The notes under the pieces: generated by a model
Told to the model about the DNA's origin: nothing
What the model saw: only the letters and a program-made list of their open reading frames with translations
Database searches by the model: none
Assembly (NCBI GenBank): GCA_950295325.1
Contig: OX485807.1
Coordinates: forward strand, 36,362,440-36,426,439
Origin: Polytrichum commune
Lineage: Eukaryota > Streptophyta > Polytrichopsida > Polytrichales > Polytrichaceae
Direction of reading: 5' to 3'
Length of the DNA: 64,000 nucleotides
Part shown: one piece after another, positions 11,466-23,002 of the stretch
How positions within the stretch are numbered: position 1 is the first letter of the stretch
Layout: each line of letters begins with the position of its first letter
Position numbers and translations under genes: made by a program

Positions 11466-13250
11466 ACCTTGGAGTGACTTCGTGGTCTGTTACTGAAAAA
11501 TGGTACGAATGCTGTACAATTTGTGTACTTTGTGATCACCTTGATAATCTCAAGGAATGGAATAGTAGAGGGAACTGATCTAAAGAGCATTTTGGATTTT
11601 GACAAACTAATCCTGTCTTTATCAAACTCTTGGATTGGAGATTCTGGTTAGCTTCGTTAAGCAGGTGAGTGTCATGAGAAATGTACAGAAGGCAGAAGAT
11701 GTGCTTGAATGTTCCTCTGCAAAGTGCCACAAGTTTGTAGATCTCTGCTGTAATCTTCTTTAAACATGGAATAAGAGGTCTTTGTTTTTTATTCCTCGAT
11801 CTCACTAGGGCATTTGGTGTGTATGTAATGCGCAACTATTTTACAGTTCATTTATGTTACGGCTCATCCAGCCTTGTTGAGCAGTAGCAACATTTGAAGC
11901 AGTCACCCCTTCCCATATTGCAATTAATGCCAATGATTTGAAGAATCACCCTTGTATAGCAAAATAGAGTGTTCTCTCAAAATTAGGAGTGATGAGACAA
12001 AACCCTGACCCAGTGGTAAAAACAAACACAGTTCTCCATGCAGATTGTTGTGGATGGCCCCTGGTGAAAAATCTTGCCACCATTTGGCTATTGCCGCATG
12101 TGTGATTTCTTTGTCATTCTAGTGTTTGATTGCTTCCTTTTGTTTGCTTTGAAATGAGTTTGTAATTCTAAAAGCTTTGGATTAGATTTCTCTTCATTCT
12201 TATTAGATGGTTAACTGGATACCTTTGTTTGTACGTATTGTCTGAACCTTGATACTTACAAGAACATGCATATATTAAGTGTAAGTTGGGCAGACAGGAG
12301 TAGATTTCTGTGGGTGAAATTACATGAATCAAGCACTATGACATTCTGCTAGTTATCACAAACTTTTATTGGCTCTGTCTGTAGGACAGAGACTATGCAT
12401 CAACTTCTTCGTTTCAAGAGCAAATTTCCTAACCACTTTGTGTTCACACTTGGACGTTACTTGTTCTTGTTATTTTTGGTCCACTGTATTTAATGTGGAT
12501 GTTATCTATAGTTTATATATAGTATATATATAAAAAAGTGCTCCCTAAAATGCATTGAAAGAAATCTAGTTAACTATAGTTATTTCGGAAGTTCTTGATT
12601 ATTTGTTTTAAAAATCTCGGGTGATAAATGAGTAGCTTCAATCCTTGACCCGTATTTGAGAAGAAGGTGCACAAAATTCAAGAAAGGTTTGGTATAGTGA
12701 ATAGCCATGAGCAAAGTAATCAGCTACAATTGTAGTCTTTCATAGCAAAGGACAGAGCCTCATGGTTCTACCGTTTTCTTGTTAGGAATGTGTTGATACT
12801 TAAATCTTATGTGAAATGAATCGATATCACATATTCTCTTCCTGCACTATGCATGTCAAGCTGGACAAGAAATTAACATCCTGGAGAAGTTGCTGAGAAA
12901 TGAGTGTGATTCAGAGTGATACACTTTACCATGGCACTCAAGATAATTAATTGCAGTTGGACAAAGGAGGAATCTCCAGGAACTGATGTTCTGGAGCATT
13001 GTCTCAAGCAAAGATGTAGACAACTGCCATTTTTCAATAGAGTAGGATATAGGAAACCTATAATTTCGATATTTCTCAACTTTAAAACCAAATTCTCAGG
13101 GATTAGCAGATGAAGTGCGTGCCAGGGAGAAGCTCCTGTGCGCACAGGGCGTGTCCCAAAAGAATTTAATTACATCTGCCACATCAATTTGTTTGTGATG
13201 TGGTTATACCAACGTTACTGAACCAGATCTCATCAAGCGCCTTTGGGCCG
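11466..13250. other. 3' flank of DUF300 gene and gene-free sequence
   Basis: The first few hundred bases are probably 3' UTR. Beyond that I see no exon-like sequence on either strand. The short ORFs near 12.9-13.1 kb overlap on opposite strands with no recognisable motif. Confidence 0.5.
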
Positions 13251-13482
13251 GAATAGTAACTGGGATGGGTGCTCTGCCCCAGTATAATCTTGCATATGAA
13301 CGGGGAATGTGATATGCTTTCTTAAAACTGCAAGTTATGTGATAGTTGCATGCAATCGTGAGTTCTTATGTACCTAGTGTGTGTAATGTTCAAGGTAATA
13401 AGATAGTTTTTACTATTACTTAGAATAAGAATGACTTCTTACTTCTTTGTGTAAGTGGTGCATGTAGAGAGCCAATGCATAC

Positions 13483-13574
13483 GATTTGGGCGAACCAACC
13501 CATGCACTCATTCCTTGTTGGATGCCTAAACCCTTGCCTTCAAGGAACCAGTGTACGGGTTGGTTCGCTCTAGC
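13483..13574 (+). mobile_element. 92-bp palindromic MITE, copy 1
   Basis: The element is flanked by an 11-bp direct repeat, CCAATGCATAC, at 13472-13482 and 13575-13585. The ends read GATTTGGGCGAACCAACCC and, inverted, GCTAGAGCGAACCAACCC. The interior 'TTCCTTG...CAAGGAA' is also self-complementary, so the whole unit can fold as one hairpin. Copy 2 is at 20343-20434 and copy 3 at 22916-23002. Confidence 0.9.
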
Positions 13575-13746
13575 CCAATGCATACTGAGGTGTTAAATCA
13601 AAATTTCACAAATGCTTACCTAGGTGGCAGGTGTTCTCAATCAAGTAGATAGTCGCAAGAGTGCTCCGCCCTAGTATTATTTTGTGTATGAATAGGAGTG
13701 TGATATGCCATCTAAAAACCGCGAGTTATGTGATAGTAATTATGTA

Positions 13747-13870
13747 GAAAAGAAAAGAAAAAGAAAAAATAACGCCCGCATAGGTATACCGGCGTGAATT
13801 CGAGCCCGTTGGCCTAACACTGATCACGGTAATCCGTGATGCAATGTACGGTTTTATACCTCCTTTGAAG
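13747..13870 (-). mobile_element. SINE-like retroposon with T-rich tail and 10-bp target duplication
   Basis: A 124-bp insertion flanked by perfect TAATTATGTA repeats at 13737-13746 and 13871-13880. Read on the minus strand it contains GGGCTCGAATTCACGCC, close to a pol III box B (GGTTCRANNCC), and ends in a T-rich run interrupted by C. Plant SINEs with T tails have this form. A short hairpin (ATCACGG...CCGTGAT) lies in the middle. Box A is not clear, so the tRNA origin is inference; the insertion itself is clear from the duplicated target. Confidence 0.68.
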
Positions 13871-13960
13871 TAATTATGTACCTAGTATGTGTAATGTTCA
13901 AGGGAATAAAACAGCGTCTACTTTCACTCAGAGTAAGAGCATAGCTTTTTACATGAGTGA

Positions 13961-15079
13961 ACTATGCTCAACTCCTTAAGGATAGAGGTCAAACCTTTGG
14001 CTCATTTCAAATCTTGTCACTAAGTCTTTTCCCCACATGGCAGAGCGTATAGAAGTTTGTAAGTTAACCCCTAAAATCATGGGGGGTTTCAACCTTGAAT
14101 CAAAAACCTATCATAAGAGACCTTGTTTATATTTGGCACAAAAGAGATAGTTGTGGAGAATGAATTTTAGACCACACATCCTTACAATCTCAATAAGGAT
14201 CACCATCATTGATCCCCACCATGTCATTTTAGAAGTGTTCTTCTTTAGATCATCATTGAATTTTCAAGATGTACTAATATAGCTTCATTTTGGAGTGGGT
14301 TGGTTGAGAGTTTCACATTCATAACTTGGTGGGAAAAGCCATTAATATTCATGCCAATAACCTTTCAAATACAAAAAAACTATAGTAAAGGAAAGCTTTA
14401 GAGGTTCAACCACTTCAAGGTCCATATCTTAAGGTTGTTACAAGATAATCTCAAACGGTTTGGTATGGATGGTGTACTTTCACATATGCAATTACGTTGC
14501 CTTCGTGAATGAGTTGCCTCTTTACCCATGCAAATTGCCTTGGGTAAAAATCAAATTAAAGAACCTTGTAAATTTTGTAATTCATTTGTATAGCAACCAC
14601 AATAATTTGCTATACAAATGATAACAATGATTACATTTTGTTATGGTTTGCAACTGTTTTTTTTGTTTTTGTTTTTTTTTTGGGGGGGGGGGGGGGGGCT
14701 TCTTAGGTATTTGGGGGTTAAGGAAAGGGGCCCATGCAATTGACTCCATGAAAACTATATCGGTATTAAGCAATCTACTGAGATGCTCATCACAAAAGTC
14801 TAGGTATCCTTGATTTGTTGTATAAGGGGCACATAAAGCGGACAATGCCAATTACAGTGTGTGATTTGCTTATCATGTACACTGTTTGTTGATTCACCAC
14901 ATTCGTTGGCCTTCTGAATGCAATTTGTCTTTTGAATGAAGCGCAAATGTCCGAGGAGTTACAACATTTTCATTGGAGGTGGTATGAATTTTGAATGCAA
15001 ATCTAGAAGTACCAAGCCGTAGTTCTTGAAATGAACAAATTGGGTATTCATATTGAATAGTCCTTGTAAGGTGTTATGT
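13961..15079. other. Gene-free stretch
   Basis: No exon-like sequence. A T-rich run followed by a G tract lies at about 14655-14698; it generates a meaningless proline/lysine ORF on the minus strand. The remainder is unremarkable AT-rich DNA. Confidence 0.45.
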
Positions 15080-15081
15080 TA

Positions 15082-15329
15082 CTTCCTCCGTCCCAAAACA
15101 ATTGTCCGTGTTTTTAACTTTGGCAAGATTAAGGCCCGCTGATCATTGACCGAGTAGTTGTAAGTATGACTCCTAAAATAAAAAAACAACAACTACTCCG
15201 AAACGCCCCCAGAAGTTGCGGTGTCGAAAGACTTCTTGATATAAAAGTTTGGCACGAAAATATTTGACTTTGAGCCTCGAATTTCTAGTCAGGTAGATAA
15301 ACCGGACAATCATTTTGGGACGGAGGGAG
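15082..15329. mobile_element. Stowaway-like MITE (Tc1/mariner), 248 bp, TA flanks
   Basis: The termini are inverted copies: left CTTCCTCCGTCCCAAAACAA, right (reversed) CTCCCTCCGTCCCAAAATGA, both followed by TTGTCCG. They match the known plant Stowaway terminal consensus CTCCCTCCGTCCCA. TA dinucleotides flank the ends at 15080-15081 and 15330-15331, the expected target duplication. There is no transposase; activity would need a Tc1/mariner enzyme in trans. Confidence 0.92.
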
Positions 15330-16600
15330 TATTGACTTTGTTTTGTTTAAGCTAATTCGACTTTGTTTATGGTCTTTAGAGAAAATTAGGAGCACTTTAT
15401 GGAATGAAGTGGCACCCAAATGATCGTAATATGTATAAATATAGGTGGTCTTCATTGGTCATCATTCATGATAGGTGCACTTGCCTTGGATGCCAGGTGG
15501 TTAATCGTGAAATTGAGGTTTATGTTTGGTCCTCCTAATAAGGTAGACATGTCTTATTCGAACCCTAACCTTATTCACCCACCCACTTTTGGGTTTAAAA
15601 CCATTCAGTACTCTTTTAAAATGAACACTTCGGTACCATCATGAAGATTACTAAAATGGCTCATTTGTTGGGATCGCCCAAAAGTCAATGTTCACCACGT
15701 GCTCAACACTAACCACCTTAGACACACCTATATCACCACTTAAGAAGATCACATGAAAAGGACTACAACTAAAAATTAAACCTTTTGTGCTCAAAATGTG
15801 CTAAATACACTAAGATCAATAGTCAACACAATTGGAGAACCTATATGATCATTAGAATAAGCATATGAATGATGTTGGGGTAGAGATGCTTTGATGCTAT
15901 GGGTCCCAATGAATAACTAATAAGTGGTTCATGCATTATTGATATGCCTTCTTGTTGGACCTTTACTATGGATTTAGTACTGTAGCTCTCTAGCAGCTTG
16001 GGCACCTTTCTGCCTGATAATTAATTAAAGTGTAAAAGCAAGTTAGGCAACCCACAAAAGAATATTCCAAAATTGGGCACATTCTAAAAGTAATTTAAAA
16101 TAATTCATCCAAGTCATTTTTATAATTCATGAATGGTTTTCCTAATTTCATCTATGGTGGCTAACATTTGTTTTCTAGACCATGAATGAGATTTGATGCC
16201 GCGTGAAGACACTGTTGAAGTTATTTGATGCTACTTTGTTGGATTCCAGTGAATGTCACTTGCATTATTGTGATTTTAGGCACTCTTTGAATGTTTTTCT
16301 TTTTAAATAATATTTTTTGACACTCAACGAAATTAATTTCCAAGAAATTTAAACACCTTTAAAACCAATTATTTTTCTTCCCAAGCTGCTAGAGAGCTGA
16401 GGTTGAGATTTGTATATGTTAAACAGTTATTCTGGATACCGAACATTTATTCCGCATGGGAAATGCCAAAAGAGACTTGAGACGCCAGTGTAAGTGGAGC
16501 TGGCAAATTACTTACATAATTTATAGTTGACCAACTTTGGTGAGAATAACATATGTACTAATGATATGTACGTTACTTTATTCCGCATTATCAAGCTCGA
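15330..16600. other. Gene-free stretch
   Basis: The ORF near 15.42-15.64 kb shows no family motif. The motif 'ctctagcagcttggg' (near 15990) recurs inverted as 'cccaagctgctagagagct' (near 16380). Together they mark a weak ~400-bp inverted-repeat-ended segment that may be another old element. I see nothing coding. Confidence 0.4.
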
Positions 16601-16604
16601 TGGC

Positions 16605-17500
16605 TCAGTTCACTCATTTTAAAGTAACGGAGATGGGTCTTAAATGATTACCTTTTTGAACTAACCCACTTCTACTAGGATAATAAGAAACACGCAAGTG
16701 TAGATGGGTCTTAAATGGTTGCCTTTATGAACTAACCCACTTCTATTAGGATAAGAAACACACAATTATATATGCACAAGCAATGGTTGGGGAAAACCGA
16801 CGGCTAGTTCATTATCAGCCGATGGATTTCCCCTCATGGCCAGTCCAAATTTCCAACCATCGGATGGCAATCCGATTGTAATTTCAATCCTCCGGCAATT
16901 AGCCGATGGACCAGAAAATGTCCCGGAAATGTAGTTGATTCTTCTTGTGAGTTACTGGATTTCAGCCAGAAGAAGTATTCAAATACTGGCCGATACCCGG
17001 GAAATGGTAACCGATACCCTCCAGGCCATGAGCATGGGTATATGAGTGTAGGCAGGTATCGAGGGATGCAGGTCATGGCTTCGAATATGAACGGCAACTT
17101 GCTCCGCGGCGGCGCCTCCATCCTCCGCTGCTAAATTTTTTAAACAATTGGTGCCGATATGAATTCCATTTAATCGGATATTGGCCAATGAAAATATGAA
17201 AATATAGGCAATTGGCCGATTGATTTTACAAAAGACTGGCTCTTGCCGATGTAAATTGGAAAGAATCCGACCCTTCGTAGCAACTACTGGCAATTAGCCA
17301 CTAAGGCTTCAAAAACTTCCCGAACTCTATGTACGAGATGGTTAGCGAGTCCAAATCGAGACCGTACCTACTTTCCTCATAACTTTTGGACTTCATATGA
17401 AGATTTTATGCTTTATCAAAGTCAAAATTCAAGTTCTCATTAAATGGTTATATAGGTCTCCTCGATTATGTTGACTATTGTAGGTTGATAGCATGTTGGG
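16605..17500 (-). repeat. ~350-bp dispersed repeat split by a nested ~560-bp insertion
   Basis: Copies of the repeat's end ('agatgggtcttaaatg', 'aactaacccacttctatta', 'aagaaacac') occur at about 16632-16690 and 16701-16760. The next part of the same repeat ('gagatggttagcgagtccaa', 'ctttcctcataactttt', 'ttcatatgaag') resumes only at about 17334. The block between is a different, GC-richer sequence, so it was inserted into the older repeat. Confidence 0.7.
16772..17330. mobile_element. GCCGAT-rich insertion inside an older repeat
   Basis: This ~560-bp block is GC-richer than its surroundings and carries many GCCGAT/ATCGGC and GGCAATTAGCC/GGCAATTGGCC motifs on both strands. It interrupts the dispersed repeat described above. 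There is no protein similarity I recognise. The ends and target duplication are not sharp; TATATG/TATGTA at the two edges is a weak candidate. Confidence 0.5.
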
Positions 17501-18285
17501 TGGTAAATAATCTAAGAAATGAGCTTGAATGAGTCAAATGGCCTAAAATGGAAGGAAAACGATCATAAAAAAAATCTACATATTCCAACACTTGATAATC
17601 CTTCATCTTTGTTAATGAGGTGGATTATATGATTGATTTACCTCTACCTCTTAACCATGCCTACGAATTCTCAACCAACCCCTCCTGAACATGAGCTTAA
17701 AATACTACTGTGCACCAAAACTACCTTTGATTTAATTACCCTATGAACGCATGTGTATATATAAAAACATGTTAAGTGACCAACATGGGTTGCAACCATA
17801 TGCCCATGCCCATATGCTTCCCATGCCCGTGCGTTCTTGTTAGATGCATGTATGCCAATGCCCATGCCCATGCTCATAAGCCTTCATGACTACCACCATG
17901 CCCTCATGGAGTAGTATAATTTTTTTTTTAATTCTTATTTAAAAATCAAATTATCCTACTTTGTCGTATTGTTCATAACATTATTCAGTTTTTATCAGCC
18001 ATTCCTTGTTAATGATATTAATGGAAATTCTTCACCAGAGTTTATCATGTTGAATTTGTTGGTAAGAGAAGATAAGCAAGGTACAATATCTAACTTATTC
18101 CTTGCCCCGCCCAACTTGCAATGTTTGTTGAATAATGTTATGTCCATGCCATGTTGCCACCTTGGCTCCATGCTTGCCACCTCCCCCTAGTTTTCCCCAC
18201 TATACAATTTAATCTTTCTAAGTATTATTTTTAAAAGTGTTATATTGCCATAAGTATTACATTTTTCATATTCCCTTGAAAAATA
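17501..18285. other. Gene-free stretch with CATGCCCATGCC-type simple repeat
   Basis: About 17800-17880 has repeated 'atgcccatgccca' text. This yields a Met/Gly-rich spurious ORF. No other structure was recognised. Confidence 0.45.
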
Positions 18286-18625
18286 CACTACACTAAATGT
18301 TGTATTCAGAGTCGTATAGTATTTTATGTCATTGTGGTAACATCTCTAATGACAACTTTCACGAATAAGTTTACAAGTATTGTCATCCAACTTACTTCTA
18401 ATTCATGCACTTTTGGTTTGGTATATTATTCATCCTAACATTTTTGTAATAAAATATTGTTATGAGTGATTGAAATTTGGATGAAAAATCACTTAGTAAG
18501 TGACAGTCATTGCAACATTGTAAGTCTACGACGCCCAATACACTTACACCACACAAGCGGTTTACAATTAGTATTGAGCAAGACAAATGAAATTGGTGAC
18601 ACTAAATACCATATTTAGTGTGGTG
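18286..18625 (+). mobile_element. CACTA-ended short element, copy 2
   Basis: The left end is CACTACACTAAATGTTG and the right end, inverted, is CACCACACTAAATATGG. The internal text matches 44412-44765 in the same orientation: 'tatgtcattgtggtaac', 'atgaaaaatcact.agtaagtgacag', 'gtttacaattagtattgagc', 'aagacaaatgaaattggtgac'. It is the reverse of 3356-3712. No transposase. Confidence 0.65.
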
Positions 18626-20330
18626 AGTGTTATTTGTTACTATGTGAAAGAAATCACTCCCTTCTTTGTAATTTGCATTGTAGAATGTTTACTTGCACCA
18701 GAATCCATGAAATATATGATTTTATTTTGGAAATTTTATGACCACAACTATAAGTGACAATGTTGGAGGGTGGAGAGTGTGCCAATCTTAGAGAGTGTTG
18801 GACAATGGATAAATGCGGAGAGTGGTTGAGAGTGAGCCTCACTACAGTAGTGTGATTATCTATATGGGTTGACATGGAAGCTTATCCAAGTTGACTCACA
18901 TTCAACCCTTTCATTAGGGGTGAGGAGTTCTATTATTGAGTCTCATATTATTCTTGGAAACTTAAGCATTTATGTGTTGAGTCATCGGTGTGTTCTATCA
19001 ATGTCTACTTCTTACCTCAGGTTCTCGTCTTGTGACTTTCATTATTGTGATTGCACATGTGTCAAGTGCTTTTTCCTTGGTTGTTGTATAATCCAGTCAA
19101 GTATTGCAAGTGCAAGTTACCACTAGTATCTTTTGTAGGCCTTGATTTTGTTGTGAGATCAAGTCTATTAGAGAAATCCCTCGCTATTTCTCCTATTCAA
19201 GAGTCTCATTAACAACAATTGACTCTTACTTCGGTCACTAAGTAAGTGTAAGTTATTATTTTATTGATATATGTGATGGTATTTGTGAAGTGTTGCTACA
19301 GACTCTAAATTTACCATGTAACTACTACATCTAGAAGTGTTACTATGCTAGAATTCCATAAGTGTTATTGGGAGGAATCCTTGGCAAGTGGTCCTTTTTC
19401 TTTGGAATTTTGTTTTGTTTCTTAGGCAAGAACAATGGGAAACGGTGGGGCGGTGACCTCACCACTACCACCACATCTTTCATTGTATATAGATATTTAC
19501 TTGAGCTAATCAGCTGCGGGGCATGACGGTTATGAAAATGGTGAAAAGTTACGTACACGTTGTTAGAAGCTTTGTGGTATAAATTCATGTGTGCAATATT
19601 TCACACATGTATGGTTGTGGATGACCTATAATAGTTTTCTCTGTAGCAAAAACCACAAAATATCAACCGCTCATCAACAACATTATAGCAAGGGGGTGGA
19701 ATGCAGCCCCACTCATGGTATTAGTCACAGGTGCAAGGGCCACAACACACATCCCATCAATGAATAAACTAGAAGCAATACTTAAACTCCCTGTCATGAA
19801 AATTAAAAGTACATTTAAACAAATTAACATAATTGCCACACAATATGCACACTCAATACTAGTTCATAAACGCAAACTAGAGAAGTGACAACCTATCATA
19901 GACCTCCAAGACTTACCATTGACAAATAAATAAACTTACAACCCGCTCTGCCTTACCCCCTAAAACAGTACCATGATTACTAGATGTCTTCTGGCTAAAG
20001 ACAGTTACATGTTACCGGTTACCGGTAATGATCATTAGTTAATAAATATAGTGTCTACTCCCTGCAAAGGGTGAAGTAGTTTTACATCTAACGCCATCGG
20101 CCTAGGGCGTGGCCTAGGATGTTCTACAAACATACACTCTATTCACTCCGGCCTCCTTTGGAGACCGGAGTTCTTCTTCTTCTTCTTTCTTTGTAGCATG
20201 TATATTTCAGACTTGGAATATGTACCTATATTCTAGAATCCATTGTAAGTCAATGTCCATGATGCAACACCATTCACCTTCTATTGTCATTTGAGCAATG
20301 TCGCAAGGTAGAGCATTCTATCGCCACCAC
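18626..20330. other. Gene-free stretch
   Basis: No exon-like sequence on either strand. The short ORFs at 18.65-19.6 kb have no recognisable motif. The ~20080-20180 stretch is pyrimidine-rich with a short (TTC)n run. Confidence 0.4.
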
Positions 20331-20342
20331 CTCACCCAGAAC

Positions 20343-20434
20343 GACTTGGGCGAACCAACCCATACAGTCGTTCCTTGTTAGATGCCTAAACCCTTGCCTC
20401 CAAGAAACCAGTATACGGGTTAGTTCGCCCCAAC
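20343..20434 (+). mobile_element. 92-bp palindromic MITE, copy 2
   Basis: The element has the same length as copy 1. It is flanked by 10-bp direct repeats CACCCAGAAC at 20333-20342 and 20435-20444. The ends are GACTTGGGCGAACCAACCC and, inverted, GGTTGGGGCGAACTAACCC. The interior differs from copy 1 by only scattered substitutions. Confidence 0.9.
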
Positions 20435-20564
20435 CACCCAGAACCAACGCCGCAAAATCTTGCAGTATAAATTAAATGCATATTGAACATGAGAATATCC
20501 ACCACCTTCCACATCAGGCTCCGGTGGTGGTGTTGGGTCGTCTACCAATAAAACTACGAAACCT

Positions 20565-20798
20565 TTACAACTTTCGCATATGGAATTCGAACAAAACATG
20601 ATTCGATGCGTTGGAATCCAACCCCTTCTCAATTGTTAACGAGAAACGTCCCGGAACTTCACCAAATCTAATAAAAGCATGCACACACTCAGCACTCGAC
20701 GGTTTTGAGAGCAGATTCTTATCGTGTTTGGTGCAGGAATCAATCACGAGGCGAGTCTGCTGCGTTGACATGGTTTCTTTCAGGAGAACTTCACCCAC
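20565..20798 (-). other. Unrecognised ORF, 77 codons, in a higher-GC island
   Basis: A minus-strand open frame in a locally GC- and CpG-richer region (about 20.45-21.06 kb) that stands out from the AT-rich repeats. The product has no motif I recognise. An overlapping frame (20420-20632) contains VLLVDDPTPPPEPDVEGGG. It may be a small gene, a first exon, or a gene relic. The ORF at 21087-21290 on the same strand could be upstream of it but shows no support. Confidence 0.25.
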
Positions 20799-21672
20799 TT
20801 CCTGGAACGTTGGCGATCGAGCATCTGGCGTGGACGATTAATTGTGATTGATTCGAGGTATCAATGTGTTCCTCACACCATCTAAAGTTAGAATCTGTGG
20901 TTTGACTTTGGAGGAGCGATGAATGTCAACTCACTCACGGAAGGGACTTTCAGAAATCGTGAAGATGTTTCGGTTCCGCTTTTTGTGTGTGGATCTTCGC
21001 TTCCTCCTCTATACGTGGCGAGTTACGTCGCATGCTGCTAATGATACACATCTCAAATTGGGGTAGCTAGGAGTGTAGCTTCTTCATCACTCCCTTGTTC
21101 TCCAGCACCTTTTTCCCTCTTCTTTTCGTTTCCTTTCAGCTGGCATGAATCGAACTCTCCAGCGCTTTCTCATGGACATCGAGGTCAACTCTGATTCGAG
21201 AGAGGAACACACAAAACGGACTACAAAGTCACTTGCAATGTAGGGAAATAATTTAGGGGTTGACCATGTAGGTGTGAATGGACTCATCATTATTCAGTTG
21301 CATGGGTGTGTTCCATTCTATGTTTAGCCTTTGACATGGACCTCCGATGTCTTACTTTCGTGGGAGGGAACTTAGATAAAAGGAAGAAACTAACGTTGGT
21401 GTGAATAGTATGAATATTGTGAATAGTATTGTCAGCGAACAATGAGTATGCTATGAATAGTGGTTTCAGTGAATAACGCCCGGGTGAACAAATATTACTG
21501 TGGGTAGTGTCGGGATCAACAACTATTCATGTGAGTAGGCCGGGAGTATAATTCCAATGAAAATTTCAAGTGTGTGAAATTGCTTGAATGTATGAATATG
21601 AAACAAACATTACTACTTGTCATGGCTTAATAATGTTTCGGAATTAAATCTAACTATGTCGAACATGAGCTA

Positions 21673-21863
21673 CACTCATTATCCCAATTAGTGCATGCTT
21701 CTATTCGGGGTTATGAAGTGCAATAACATCTTAGGAGTTCAATTTTTATTAACAAAAGTTCAATAAGTGACTTTGCTTGGTAACATATCACATTCTCGTT
21801 AAATAGTTATATAGCATTGCGTAACTTTGAGTATGTAACACGCACTAATTGGGATAATTAGTG
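21673..21863. mobile_element. ~190-bp TIR element (family CACTNATTATCCC), copy 1
   Basis: The left end is CACTCATTATCCCAATTAGTG and the right end inverts to CACTAATTATCCCAATTAGTG. TA flanks both sides. The internal text 'ttctattcggggttat', 'gcaataacatctta' and 'cattctcgttaaatagtta' matches copy 2 at 22706-22900. No coding capacity, so this is a non-autonomous MITE. The superfamily is not settled. Confidence 0.72.
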
Positions 21864-22705
21864 TAATGACAAATTCACCAAGTTGACTCCCATTCTTAAC
21901 CCATAATGTACCAAGGGGTTCCAATAAGCATACATACAAAATGTCCTATGAGTCTCACCAAGTCTTTGAATCACGTATTTGTGGGCTCGAAACATTATGT
22001 AGTACCGCTCTATATCTTATGTCAAGGAGAAGATAGCTAATGCATTCATATGTGCCATTGAAGATGAAAATATCAACTATGTCTTTGTATCCGAGGGCAC
22101 CCATGTGGTGTATTTGAAGTAAAAGCTTCAAAAACAAAAAAAAACATGTATTCAACCAATATGAAAAGTGCTTTTAAAAAATGACTTTATTTTAGATAGA
22201 ATTGCCTTCGACTCAATCTGCTATAAATGAAATTATGCATTTCAAATACACATTTTTGTACATGACCAAGTCACAGATTGGAATGTTCAGGATTTTCTCG
22301 AGCAATTAAAATTATTTAAAAAAACATCAGTTGCCATGTCATGATGCCACTACCAATGTCCAGGTGCTGACAAGTGTCCAAGGATGTTCATGTGGCCAGA
22401 GTTTTGTGTAGAGAGAGAGAGGGAAAAAAGAAAGAAAGAAAAGAAAAGAAAAACAATGGTGAAAGTGTCAATATTGAAAAGACCCATTTGTCAAGAACCA
22501 ATGTGATTACGACACGTGTCTCAACGAGAGTGTTCTGTATACTTATGTGCTCCCGATTTACTCTCATAAGTCTGACTAAGTCTGACTTTGCACTAGATTA
22601 GGGCATTCCATGATTATATACTCAGGGCTCCACATGAACAAACACATATTGCTTAATAATGTTATGTTGGCGAGTCTAGAGAGGGTCCATATCAACCATT
22701 GGGCA

Positions 22706-22900
22706 CACTGATTATCCCAAATAATGCGTGTTGTTATTCGGAGTTACGCATGCAATAACATCTTACTCAAGATCGTTCGAAAGGACAACAGTTTGTTTGG
22801 ACATAAACGCCTTTGCTTGGTCAAAAATATTACATTCTCGTGAAATAGTTAGAGCACTTTGCAACTGAATAGTAGCATACAGTAATTGGGATACTCAGTG
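22706..22900. mobile_element. ~190-bp TIR element (family CACTNATTATCCC), copy 2
   Basis: The left end is CACTGATTATCCCAAATAATG and the right end inverts to CACTGAGTATCCCAATTACTG. Same internal order as 21673-21863 and nearly the same length. A third, partial copy lies inverted near 28913-28958 ('aactccgaatagtaacatgc', 'actaattgggataa'). Confidence 0.7.
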
Positions 22901-22915
22901 TAGTGTTGATAGTAG

Positions 22916-23002
22916 GGTTGGGGCGAACCAACCTGTACATTGGTTCCTTGAAGACAAGGGTTTAGGCATCCAACAAAGAACGAGTGTATGGGTGGGTTGG
23001 TT
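22916..23002 (-). mobile_element. 92-bp palindromic MITE, copy 3 (inverted, right end eroded)
   Basis: Starts GGTTGGGGCGAACCAACC and reads as the reverse complement of copies 1 and 2 through 'gtttaggcatccaac'. The right terminal repeat keeps only GGGTTGGTT, and TAGTAG flanks both sides (22910-22915, 23003-23008). It ends 18 bp before the hAT-like element begins. Confidence 0.8.

Larger units (their letters stand above)
13255..13960. repeat. ~200-bp direct duplication, one copy carrying an insertion
   Basis: Segments near 13255-13440 and 13655-13960 share 'gtgctctgcccc/gtgctccgccc', 'gtgatatgc', 'aaaacGCaagttatgtgatag'-like text, then 'atgtacctagt.tgtgtaatgttcaag'. The second copy is interrupted at 13747-13870 by a SINE-like insertion. 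A 92-bp element sits between the two copies. Because the first copy lacks the SINE-like insertion, it serves as an empty-site reference. Confidence 0.75.

Noticed and set aside
14582-14851. Minus-strand ORF with a Pro/Lys run
   Set aside because: The residues come from a G/T homopolymer tract; no motif and no splice context.
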